Of a stretch of 14,334 bases of DNA, positions 1 through 6,389 are shown one piece after another. How positions within the stretch are numbered: the first letter of the stretch is position 1; each line of letters starts with the position of its first letter. The translations under genes were made by a program, and so were the position numbers. The notes beneath the pieces are model-generated. The model saw only the letters and a program-made list of their open reading frames with translations, searched no databases and was not told the origin of the DNA. This stretch comes from Chloroflexota bacterium. GTDB lineage: Bacteria; Chloroflexota; Limnocylindria; Limnocylindrales; CSP1-4. Location: the NCBI GenBank assembly GCA_021786265.1, contig JAJYNP010000108.1, forward strand, positions 1 to 14,334. Direction: 5' to 3'.

Positions 1-385
1 CCGGGTCTGCCCCACCCATGGCCATCCGCCTCGCGACGCGCGGTGCACGACCACAGAGGCCGCCCCGGGCGACGGCTTGCGGTGAGTCTGCCACACGGGG
101 TCCAGCGGCGGTGGGCCGCCGGGGGCGCGGACGCGGGTGGGCGTGAGCGGCGGGCGCGGCGGGCGCGGCTGGGCCGCGGGGGCGGCGCGGGCGCGGCTGG
201 GCCGCGTGGGCGGGCGCGGGCGCGGACGCGGGTGGGCGTGAGCGGCGGGCGCGGCGGGCGGGGGCGCGCGGGCGCGCGGCGACGGCGGCTGACGCACCCA
301 TTCTGGAACGCCGCTCGCGTACACTGGCCCGCGTCCGGTCGCGCCGCCGGGACGCGATCACCTTCTGCGGGGGGGGCCATCCGCT
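1..385. other. Gene-free GC-rich leader region
   Basis: No credible gene is seen here. The open frames crossing it are Arg/Gly/Ala-rich low-complexity translations that continue antisense or out of frame into the sugar transferase gene. Positions about 105-290 are almost pure G and C with long G-rich runs on the plus strand, including a 43-bp direct repeat and two identical small hairpins (listed separately). A run of G at 370-376 precedes the GTG start of the next gene and gives no clear Shine-Dalgarno sequence. A TACACT hexamer at 320-325 could be a -10 box, but no matching -35 was found, so no promoter is called. Confidence 0.6.
123..260. repeat. 43-bp direct repeat pair in G-rich tract
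   Basis: Bases 123-165 are repeated exactly at 218-260, an offset of 95 bp. Between them an 18-bp unit at 161-178 recurs exactly at 189-206. Each of these contains a perfect 6-bp stem with a 3-base TGG loop (CGCGGC-TGG-GCCGCG at 164-178 and 192-206). The plus strand is G-rich and could fold into quadruplex or hairpin structures. It lies just upstream of the initiating sugar transferase, so a role in its expression is possible but is only inferred. It could equally be replication-slippage noise in GC-rich DNA. Confidence 0.75.
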
Positions 386-1795
386 GTGATCCGGCGACAC
401 CTGATGGCCCTCCGGCTCGGCCTGATGGCCGCGGACGCAGCCAGCGCGACCGCCGTCTTCCTGCTCGCCTCGATCGTCCGCTTCGGCGACGGCGAGTGGA
501 TGGAGATCTGGCAGCGGATCGGGCTGGACATCCGCCTGGTGGCCGTCCCCTTCGGCCTCACCTGGGTGGCGGCGCTCTGGTACCGGGGCCTGTACCAGCT
601 GCGCACCCGCTGGCGGCTCCAGTCGGAGGCCCTGGACATCGCGCAGGCCACCGTCCTGGTGGCTGCGCTCATCCTCTCCGCGCTGTTCGTCTTCAAGCAG
701 GAGAACGTCAGCCGGCTCTTCCTCGTCTTCCTCTTCACCGCCCAGCCGCTGGTCACGCTCGCCAGCCGGGCCGCCCTGCGGGTCTGGTTCACGCGCCTGC
801 GGGCGCGCGGCCGCAACCGCCACTACATGCTGGTGGTGGGGACCGGCCGGCTCGCCCGGGAGTTCGCCGACCGGGTGGAGGGCCGCCCCGGCCTGGGGAT
901 CGAGGTCATCGGGCACCTGGCCGTCCCCGGCGAGCAGGCCGGCGACCCGGCCCGTCCGGTCCTCGGGTCGATCGACGAGATCGACCGGATCTTCCACGAG
1001 CGGGTCGTCGACGAGGTGGCCGTCTGCCTGGAGCCGGCCTTCCTGCGCCACATCGCCCCCGTCGCCCGGCTGGCCGCCGACGAGGGCAAGGTGGTCCGGG
1101 TGCCGATCAACCCCGTCGGCCTCCCCCTGCCGAACGCCCGCGAGGAGGAGTTCGAGGGATACATGGTTCGCTCGCTCGTCTTCGACCAGGAGCACGAGCT
1201 CAGCCTGGCCGTCAAGCGGCTGATGGACATCGCAGGCTCGCTCGTCGGGCTTGCCGTGCTGAGCCCGCTCCTCCTGGCGACCGCGGTCGCGATCCGCCGC
1301 CGCGACGGCTCGCCCGTTCTCTTCCGCCAGACGCGCGTCGGCCTCCACGGGCGCCCGTTCAGCATCTGCAAGTTCCGGACGATGATGCCGGACGCGGAGG
1401 AGCACCTGGCGGAGGTCCAGCACCTCAACGAGCGGAACGGGATCGTCTTCAAGGCCGCCGACGATCCGCGTGTCACCCGGCTCGGGCGCACCCTGCGCGC
1501 CACCAGCATCGACGAGCTGCCCCAGCTCTGGAACGTCCTGAAGGGCGAGATGAGCCTGGTCGGGCCGCGACCGCCCCTCGCCGGGGAGGTTGCGGAGTAC
1601 GACGTCTGGCACCGCCGGCGGTTGAGCATGAAGCCCGGGATCACCGGGCTCTGGCAGGTCGAGGCGCGCCACGAACCGGAGTTCGACCGCTGGGTGGAGC
1701 GCGACCTGGCCTACATCGACCGCTGGTCGCTCCTGCTCGACGTCAAGATCCTCCTGCGGACGGTTCCCGCGGTCTTCGGCCGGACCGGAAAGTAG
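386..1795 (+). CDS. Polyprenyl-phosphate sugar-1-phosphate transferase (initiating EPS glycosyltransferase, WbaP/WcaJ-like)
   Basis: It is expected to transfer a sugar-1-phosphate from an NDP-sugar to undecaprenyl phosphate at the inner face of the membrane, the first step of repeat-unit assembly. The 469 residues match the usual length of the large PHPT subfamily. Residues about 8-135 carry four or so hydrophobic segments. Residues about 145-245 form a nucleotide-binding-like domain (VVGTGRLAREF at 150-160). Residues about 273-469 are the bacterial sugar transferase domain, which starts with the KRLMD helix and contains KFRTM (329-333), SIDELPQ (374-380, with the Asp-Glu pair typical of the active site), VGPRPP (392-397) and KPGITGLWQV (416-425). 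The start is GTG at 386, chosen because the first hydrophobic segment follows directly. The sugar specificity cannot be read. It stands alone on the plus strand, facing away from the other glycosyltransferase genes. Codon use is very GC-rich. Confidence 0.93.
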   Translation: MIRRHLMALRLGLMAADAASATAVFLLASIVRFGDGEWMEIWQRIGLDIRLVAVPFGLTWVAALWYRGLYQLRTRWRLQSEALDIAQATVLVAALILSALFVFKQENVSRLFLVFLFTAQPLVTLASRAALRVWFTRLRARGRNRHYMLVVGTGRLAREFADRVEGRPGLGIEVIGHLAVPGEQAGDPARPVLGSIDEIDRIFHERVVDEVAVCLEPAFLRHIAPVARLAADEGKVVRVPINPVGLPLPNAREEEFEGYMVRSLVFDQEHELSLAVKRLMDIAGSLVGLAVLSPLLLATAVAIRRRDGSPVLFRQTRVGLHGRPFSICKFRTMMPDAEEHLAEVQHLNERNGIVFKAADDPRVTRLGRTLRATSIDELPQLWNVLKGEMSLVGPRPPLAGEVAEYDVWHRRRLSMKPGITGLWQVEARHEPEFDRWVERDLAYIDRWSLLLDVKILLRTVPAVFGRTGK

Positions 1796-1826
1796 GCCGC
1801 AACGCTGGCCAGGTCGTCGGTCGGTA

Positions 1827-1900
1827 CGGTGGGAATGACGCGGCGGAATCTGGCCCCACCCCCTGAACGGTGGGTCCGCTTGACGTGATCATTCCCACCG
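1827..1900. repeat. 74-bp element with perfect 12-bp inverted ends and inner hairpin
   Basis: CGGTGGGAATGA at 1827-1838 is matched by its exact reverse complement at 1889-1900. Inside lies a second hairpin: nine bases at 1852-1860 (GGCCCCACC) pair with 1869-1877 (GGTGGGTCC) with one mismatch and an 8-base loop. The element lies 31 bp after the stop of the sugar transferase. Its right end coincides with the base where similarity to UDP-glucose dehydrogenase begins. There is no T run, so a classical intrinsic terminator is not well supported, although the folded RNA could still slow transcription. A miniature inverted-repeat or recombination-junction element is an alternative reading. No other copy was noticed in this window. 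Confidence 0.6.
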
Positions 1901-2091
1901 CGGTGATCGCAACGGAGTGGCCGGCCTACCGGGACCTGGACTGGGCCGCGGCGCACGCGAGGATGCGCCACCCGCTGATCATCGACGGGAGACGCCTGCT
2001 CCCATACGCGGCGCTCCGGTCGATGGGCTATCAGGTGGAGCGGATCGGCGACGGCGTGGACGGCGACTGGGAGTCGACCTCGGGCGCCTGA
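1870..2091 (+). pseudogene. UDP-glucose 6-dehydrogenase, C-terminal remnant
   Basis: The open frame from a GTG at 1870 gives 73 residues. From residue 11 onward it reads like the extreme C-terminus of UDP-glucose/GDP-mannose dehydrogenases: AVIATEWPAYRDLDW, then an Arg-rich helix, then PLIIDGRRLL and LRSMGYQVERIG. This end of the UDP-binding domain normally closes a protein of about 430-450 residues. The Rossmann domain, the catalytic Cys region and the middle helix are all absent, because the sugar transferase gene ends at 1795. The similarity starts at about 1900, exactly at the inner border of an inverted-repeat element. About 14 residues after VERIG are not family-like. The last 61 bp overlap the 3' end of the convergent fusion gene. 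It cannot be an active dehydrogenase and is a deletion remnant of a ugd gene. Confidence 0.8.
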
Positions 2092-4241
2092 AGACGCTCG
2101 GCCACGACCACCATCTTGTTGCCGAACCGGCCGAGCAGCGCATTCGCGAGGCGCCAGCCAGAGCGCACCACCGGGAAGACGAGTGGCCGGCTGAGGAGAC
2201 TGAACACCGCACCCGGGTGATGCGGGTAGTACATGGCGTACCGCTCCGCCCGGAGCACCACGTACCCGCGACCCTCCAAGAACGCCCCGACCTCTGAGGG
2301 TTCCATCCGGGCGACGCGATTGCCGGCCTCCTCGGTCTCGAGGGCCAGGCCGAGACGAACCGCGAGGCGCGTGACGGAGGCTCGGGCCGGTTCCGTCACG
2401 ACGATCCAACGTCGTGCGACGCGCGCCATCTCGGCGAGACCTGCATACGGGTCATCGAGATGGTGCAGCCCATCGTGGACGGCCACGAGGTCGATCGATC
2501 GGTCGGCGAACGGCAGGTGCTCCACGTCCGCGACGATCGACTGGATTCCGAGGCCATGCCGATCCGATCGGGCCTTCGCCCGCGTGGCCGCGCCCAGCGA
2601 CAGGTCCGAGGTGATCACCGTAGCTCCCGCTCGCGCCAGGAACTCGGCGTCCATGCCGGAACCACCACACACAGTCAGCGCCGACGCACCACCGAGGTGC
2701 GGCCGGATGGGACCCACGGCGCGCCGGAACTTCTCCCCCAGCAGGAAGCGGTACAGGCGCGGCGTCCCGTGCGGCCGGTCAATCTCGAATTCCTCTTCCG
2801 CGGCCCGGTCGAAATGCGCTGCCTGCGCCGCTTTGTGCGCGTGCGGGTGATCGTGATCAAGCTCGTCGTGCTCGGCCATTGCCGGCTGTGGAAGGAGGAT
2901 CGGAATGCCGCCCGCTGCCGAGCCACTCCAGCCACAGGCCTCGCAGTTCCACGTGGCGCCGGATGCGGCCGGCGCGGGTACCTCGCGACAACGCGGGCAA
3001 CGAAAGGCCGGCCCGCTCCAAGCAGCCGTCGTCGACGTCCGCGCACCCACGGCGGCTGACTCTCCGACGCTTCTCCCACTGGCGCTGACGATCGCTTCGT
3101 ACATGGCTTCGGCTTGTGCCGCCACGATCGGCCACGAGAAGTGCTCATCAACTGCCCGTCTGCCAGCCTCGCCCATGGCGGCGGCACGGGCAGGTTCGCT
3201 CAGGATCGTCGCGATTGCGTGTGCGATTGCGGCCGGATCCCTCTCGACAACGAGGCCCGCCCCTGAGGCTCGCACGACATCTTCGATGGCCACGTCTGGA
3301 CTCACCACGACGGGACACCCCACGGCCATCGCCTCCGCAACTGCGATGCCGAAGCTCTCGTCGGCCGAAGGGAGGACGAAGACATCGGATCGCTGAAGGA
3401 GGGCCCGCTTCTCGGGGCCGCCCACGACTCCAAGGAAGGAAACATGGTCCGCCAGGCCCGCATCGGCGATCATCGGCGTCAGGCCGCGACCGATACCCTC
3501 GTCGTCGGGTCCCGCGATCACCAGGTGGGCACGCGGAAAGGCAGCCGCGGTGCTGCGGAACGATTCGACGAGCAACGGGACACCCTTCTTCGCCGAGATC
3601 CGACCGAGGAACGTGACGACGCGGGCATCGACACCGGTGCCGGTCGCTGCGGCGAAGTCGGGGACTCCGGGCGCCCGCAGCTCGTCGGCGTCGATCCCGA
3701 TCGGGATGACCCACGTCGGGAGCGTGTAGCCAAGGTCGCGGATGGACCGTTCTTCGCGGGGCGATGTGCAGAGCATGGCCCCGGCTCCACGGATGATCGA
3801 ATCCTCGATCACGGCGTGGTACAGGTCTTTCGCGCGTCGCTTCTGACGACGGTGCCACGGATCGAGGCTGCCGTGCGCCTGAATGACGTAGGGAATCCCC
3901 TGGGATCGAGCCACTGCCGCTGCCGCCAGACCATGGAAGCGGTAGAGGTAGTGAATGTGGACGATGTCGAATGTCGACGCCCGACGCCGAAGGTCCGCGA
4001 GCATCGGCCAGGATGTGACATACGCCCTGGGCGTGGAGATCGGATGGAACGTCGCGGCCGCGCCGGCCCAATCGATGAGACGCCCGGCTGGAACATCGAG
4101 AACGCCTGGGCGATCGGCGGTCGTCGTGACGATCTCCACGTGGTGCCCACGCTCCGCCAGCGCGACGGAGGCCTGGGGTACCGAGATGGCCGGACCGCCG
4201 TATCGGGGCGCGAGCCACGGGATGACGTGGAGGATCCTCAC
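2031..4241 (-). CDS. GT4 glycosyltransferase fused to zinc-ribbon SAM methyltransferase
   Basis: One uninterrupted frame of 736 residues with two enzyme halves. Residues 1-390 are a GT4 (GT-B fold) glycosyltransferase: MRILHVIPWLAPRYGG at the start, FLGRISAKKG at 211-220, and PSADESFGIAVAEAMAVG at 291-308 with the E295-x7-E303 signature. Residues about 412-447 form a four-Cys ribbon (CPRC at 415-418, CEAC at 433-436) followed by GGIPILLP, as often found at the head of stand-alone methyltransferases. Residues 457-478 are His/Asp-rich. Residues about 480-720 are a class I methyltransferase with motif I degenerate as VCGGSGMDAEF (524-534), DVEHLPF (572-578) and HDGLHHLDDP (589-598). Presumably it adds a sugar and methylates the glycan or an intermediate, but the substrates are unknown. 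The start is GTG at 4241. An in-frame GTG at 3048-3050 has its own ribosome-binding-like site, so a separate methyltransferase product is possible. The C-terminal tail runs antisense over the ugd remnant. Confidence 0.88.
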   Translation of the reverse strand: MRILHVIPWLAPRYGGPAISVPQASVALAERGHHVEIVTTTADRPGVLDVPAGRLIDWAGAAATFHPISTPRAYVTSWPMLADLRRRASTFDIVHIHYLYRFHGLAAAAVARSQGIPYVIQAHGSLDPWHRRQKRRAKDLYHAVIEDSIIRGAGAMLCTSPREERSIRDLGYTLPTWVIPIGIDADELRAPGVPDFAAATGTGVDARVVTFLGRISAKKGVPLLVESFRSTAAAFPRAHLVIAGPDDEGIGRGLTPMIADAGLADHVSFLGVVGGPEKRALLQRSDVFVLPSADESFGIAVAEAMAVGCPVVVSPDVAIEDVVRASGAGLVVERDPAAIAHAIATILSEPARAAAMGEAGRRAVDEHFSWPIVAAQAEAMYEAIVSASGRSVGESAAVGARTSTTAAWSGPAFRCPRCREVPAPAASGATWNCEACGWSGSAAGGIPILLPQPAMAEHDELDHDHPHAHKAAQAAHFDRAAEEEFEIDRPHGTPRLYRFLLGEKFRRAVGPIRPHLGGASALTVCGGSGMDAEFLARAGATVITSDLSLGAATRAKARSDRHGLGIQSIVADVEHLPFADRSIDLVAVHDGLHHLDDPYAGLAEMARVARRWIVVTEPARASVTRLAVRLGLALETEEAGNRVARMEPSEVGAFLEGRGYVVLRAERYAMYYPHHPGAVFSLLSRPLVFPVVRSGWRLANALLGRFGNKMVVVAERLQAPEVDSQSPSTPSPIRST
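3060..3065 (-). promoter_or_regulatory. Possible internal ribosome binding site for the methyltransferase half
   Basis: GGAGAG on the minus strand lies 9 bases before an in-frame GTG (codon 398, at 3048-3050) in the linker between the glycosyltransferase and the zinc ribbon. Use of this GTG would give a 339-residue protein with the complete ribbon and methyltransferase. The spacing is suitable, but the hexamer also encodes Gly-Glu in the linker, so chance is not excluded. Confidence 0.3.
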
Positions 4242-4512
4242 AGGGGACCGTACGTCGACCCCGTCCCAGGACTCGCGACAGACCAGGCTCTGAGCAAGCG
4301 GCGGGGTCCTTCAACCATATGCAGCCTCGGTCTGTGACGGGCGCCCGCCGCCTTGCGAACGGCACTCGACGATCGTTGCAGGATCTCGTCGCGGTCGGCC
4401 GAAGCATAGACTAGCCACGGGTCGCATCGGTGGCAGCAGAGATCATCGACGCGTCATGATCGGGAATCGACCCGACCGTTCGCCGGCAACACCTCCGGAG
4501 GAATCCATCGAC
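4242..4512. promoter_or_regulatory. Divergent intergenic region between fusion gene and SDR gene
   Basis: This is the only divergent gene pair in the window, so promoters in both directions must lie here or nearby. A TAGACT at 4407-4412 (+) could be a -10 box for the SDR gene, but no -35 with proper spacing was found. No operator-like palindrome was recognised. The part from 4456 could encode 19 extra residues of the SDR protein if the ATG at 4456 were used. Confidence 0.35.
4497..4502 (+). promoter_or_regulatory. Strong ribosome binding site selecting a TTG start
   Basis: GGAGGA lies 10 bases before TTG at 4513. It lies inside the reading frame if the upstream ATG at 4456 is used. That ATG has no comparable site, so the TTG is preferred. 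Confidence 0.6.
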
Positions 4513-5520
4513 TTGGCGACTTTCCCTGAAGGCGCCTCGCGTCGGCGCGTCCTGGTCACCGGCGGGTCGGGCTTTGTCGGCACCAACGTGGTCGAGGCGT
4601 TCCTGAGGGATGCGTATGTTGTCCTCAACGTGGACATCGCCCCCCCGAAGGCTGCGGCCCACGCACCCAGCTGGCAGCAGCTGGACATCCTGGACGACGT
4701 TGCCCTCCGCCGCGCCTTCGCCGCCTTCCGCCCGGAGCTGGTGATCCATCTGGCGGCGAAGACGGTCCTGGACGAGCGGACGACCCTTGACCATTACGCG
4801 GCCAACATCCAGGGCGTGCAGAACGTGATCAACGCGGTCCAGGCGGCCGGAAGCGTCGAGCGAACGTTCTTCGCGTCAAGCCGACTCGTGTGCCGGCTCG
4901 GCTTCGTGCCGAAGGATGACACCGACTACCAGCCGTCCACGTTGTACGGGCTCAGCAAGGTGCGCGGCGAGCAGCTGGTTCGCGCGGCGCCGCCCAGCCT
5001 CGGCACGTGGACCATCCTGCGCCCCACCGGGATCTGGGGCCCGTGGTTCGGCGTGCCGTATCGCGACTTCTTCAATACGATCAGGCGCGGCCGGTACGTC
5101 CACCCGGCCCGCCGGGAAGCGCGCAAGTCGTACGGCTACGTGGAGAACACCGTCCACCAGCTGCAGCGCCTTGCCGCCCGCCCGCCGGCCGATGTCCACG
5201 GGCGGACGTTGGTCGTGGCCGACTACCCTCCCCTGAGGGTCAGGGAGTGGGCCGAGTTGATACGGGATGCGCTCGGAGCACGCCCGATCCGCTCCGTTCC
5301 CGTGCCGCTGCTCAAGGGAGCGGCGATTGCAGGTGATGCCATCGAGCGGTTGGGCCGAGGCCACGCGCCCCTGACGAGCTTCCGGCTGAACAACCTCGTT
5401 TCGGACATGGTGTACGACACCGGTCCGCTCGAGGCGCTGGTCGGCCCTCTTCCCTTCACGCTGACCGAGGGGGTGGAGCGCACGGTCGCCTGGCTCAGAG
5501 ATGGGGAAGCACCGAGATAG
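4513..5520 (+). CDS. NAD-dependent epimerase/dehydratase (extended SDR, nucleotide-sugar type)
   Basis: It likely oxidises/reduces, epimerises or dehydrates an NDP-activated sugar or related substrate in the cytoplasm. The exact reaction cannot be read. Counting from the alternative ATG at 4456 (354 residues), motifs are VTGGSGFVG (34-42, NAD-binding Gly motif), D60 after the second strand, HLAAK (98-102), SS (141-142) and YGLSK (164-168, catalytic Tyr and Lys), then LRPTGIWGP (188-196) and a C-terminal GVERTVAWL (339-347) typical of the family. I place the start at TTG 4513 (335 residues). It has a strong Shine-Dalgarno sequence and puts the Rossmann strand about 12 residues from the N-terminus, as is usual. 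The gene converges on the GT2 gene with a 29-bp gap and no clear terminator. It is the only intact nucleotide-sugar gene on the plus strand here. Confidence 0.9.
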   Translation: MATFPEGASRRRVLVTGGSGFVGTNVVEAFLRDAYVVLNVDIAPPKAAAHAPSWQQLDILDDVALRRAFAAFRPELVIHLAAKTVLDERTTLDHYAANIQGVQNVINAVQAAGSVERTFFASSRLVCRLGFVPKDDTDYQPSTLYGLSKVRGEQLVRAAPPSLGTWTILRPTGIWGPWFGVPYRDFFNTIRRGRYVHPARREARKSYGYVENTVHQLQRLAARPPADVHGRTLVVADYPPLRVREWAELIRDALGARPIRSVPVPLLKGAAIAGDAIERLGRGHAPLTSFRLNNLVSDMVYDTGPLEALVGPLPFTLTEGVERTVAWLRDGEAPR

Positions 5521-5549
5521 GTCCCGAATGGAAGCCGGAGATGCTGCGC

Positions 5550-6389
5550 TCAGAGCGTCTTGCCGCCTCCATGACGGGGCCAACGGGACGAGTACCTCAG
5601 TGGTGCCGTCGCTTCCATGAGCCCAGTCCGGGCCGTCGCCCAGAGCGCGATGAGCCACAGCCGAGGCGAGCGACGGGCATAGCGGCGCCGCACGCGGAAC
5701 GCCTCGCGGAGGAACACCAGGCCGATCGTGGATGACTTGCTGGTGTTGTGCATCCGGAACTGGCCGATCGTCCGCCCGAGGTGCCTTGACCGGCCTTCCG
5801 CGTCCAGTCGCAGCAGAAGGTCGAAGTCCATGCAGGCTCGCAGGGAGGGATCAAACCCGCCGATCGTGACGAGATGCTGCCTCCGGACGAACAGTGAGCC
5901 GGAAAAGATGTAGCACCCGCGGGCGTAGACTCGCCTCCACGAATAGGAGCTCGATCGGTATCTCCGCAGAAACGCTCCGGCACCATCGATGATGTCGAAG
6001 TCGCCGTAGGCGAACGCGAGGTCTGGGTCCGTGTCGAAGGCAGCGGATGCCACTTCGATGGAGCCGGGCAAGAGCACGTCGTCCGCGTTGAGCCAGAGAA
6101 CAATGTCTCCAGTCGCGCGCGCAAGCGCTCTGTTCAATGCATCCGACTGCCCAAGATCGGGAGCCGAGACCCACGCCACACGCTCGCCGAATGATCGGAG
6201 TATGGCGATGGTGTCGTCGGTGGATCCTCCATCCTGCACGAGGACCTCATGCGGGCAGGGCACCTGGTCAAGAACGGACGTGAGTGCCTCGCGAAGGAAG
6301 GGTGCGGAGTTGTAGCACGGGACGATCACGGAGATGCGCGGTAGTCGGGCCGCCGGCGCCGCGGCGACAGCACGAGCGTCGGGAGTCAT
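5550..6389 (-). CDS. Family 2 glycosyltransferase
   Basis: It is expected to transfer a sugar from an NDP-sugar to the growing lipid-linked repeat unit on the cytoplasmic side. The 279 residues have a GT-A fold N-terminus: ISVIVPCYNSAPFL (19-32), VLVQDGGSTDDT (49-60), SDALNRALARATGD (82-95) and the metal-binding LNADD (100-104). The acceptor region includes YGDFDIID (128-135), GGFDPSLRACMDFDLLLRL (177-195) and the QFRMHNTSKS segment (210-219). This layout is common in EPS-cluster GT2 enzymes. There are no clear membrane helices. The ATG at 6389 overlaps the stop of the upstream polymerase gene as ATGA, which implies translational coupling. It is the last gene of the minus-strand operon. Donor and linkage are unknown. 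Confidence 0.92.
   Translation of the reverse strand: MTPDARAVAAAPAARLPRISVIVPCYNSAPFLREALTSVLDQVPCPHEVLVQDGGSTDDTIAILRSFGERVAWVSAPDLGQSDALNRALARATGDIVLWLNADDVLLPGSIEVASAAFDTDPDLAFAYGDFDIIDGAGAFLRRYRSSSYSWRRVYARGCYIFSGSLFVRRQHLVTIGGFDPSLRACMDFDLLLRLDAEGRSRHLGRTIGQFRMHNTSKSSTIGLVFLREAFRVRRRYARRSPRLWLIALWATARTGLMEATAPLRYSSRWPRHGGGKTL

Noticed and set aside
320..325. TACACT as a -10 box for the sugar transferase
   Set aside because: No -35 element at 16-19 bp spacing, and single hexamers are frequent by chance.
43..1866. 607-codon open frame overlapping the sugar transferase on the same strand
   Set aside because: The translation is Arg/Gly/Pro-rich with no domain, while the overlapping frame 386-1795 has all sugar transferase motifs. 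It is a high-GC shadow frame.
3148..4407. 419-codon minus-strand frame over the GT4 half of the fusion gene
   Set aside because: The translation is Arg/Pro-rich without motifs, whereas the other frame has a complete GT4 domain.
5545..5559. Small hairpin (CGCT-CAG-AGCG) between the convergent SDR and GT2 genes
   Set aside because: The perfect stem is only 4 bp with no T run, too weak for a terminator.
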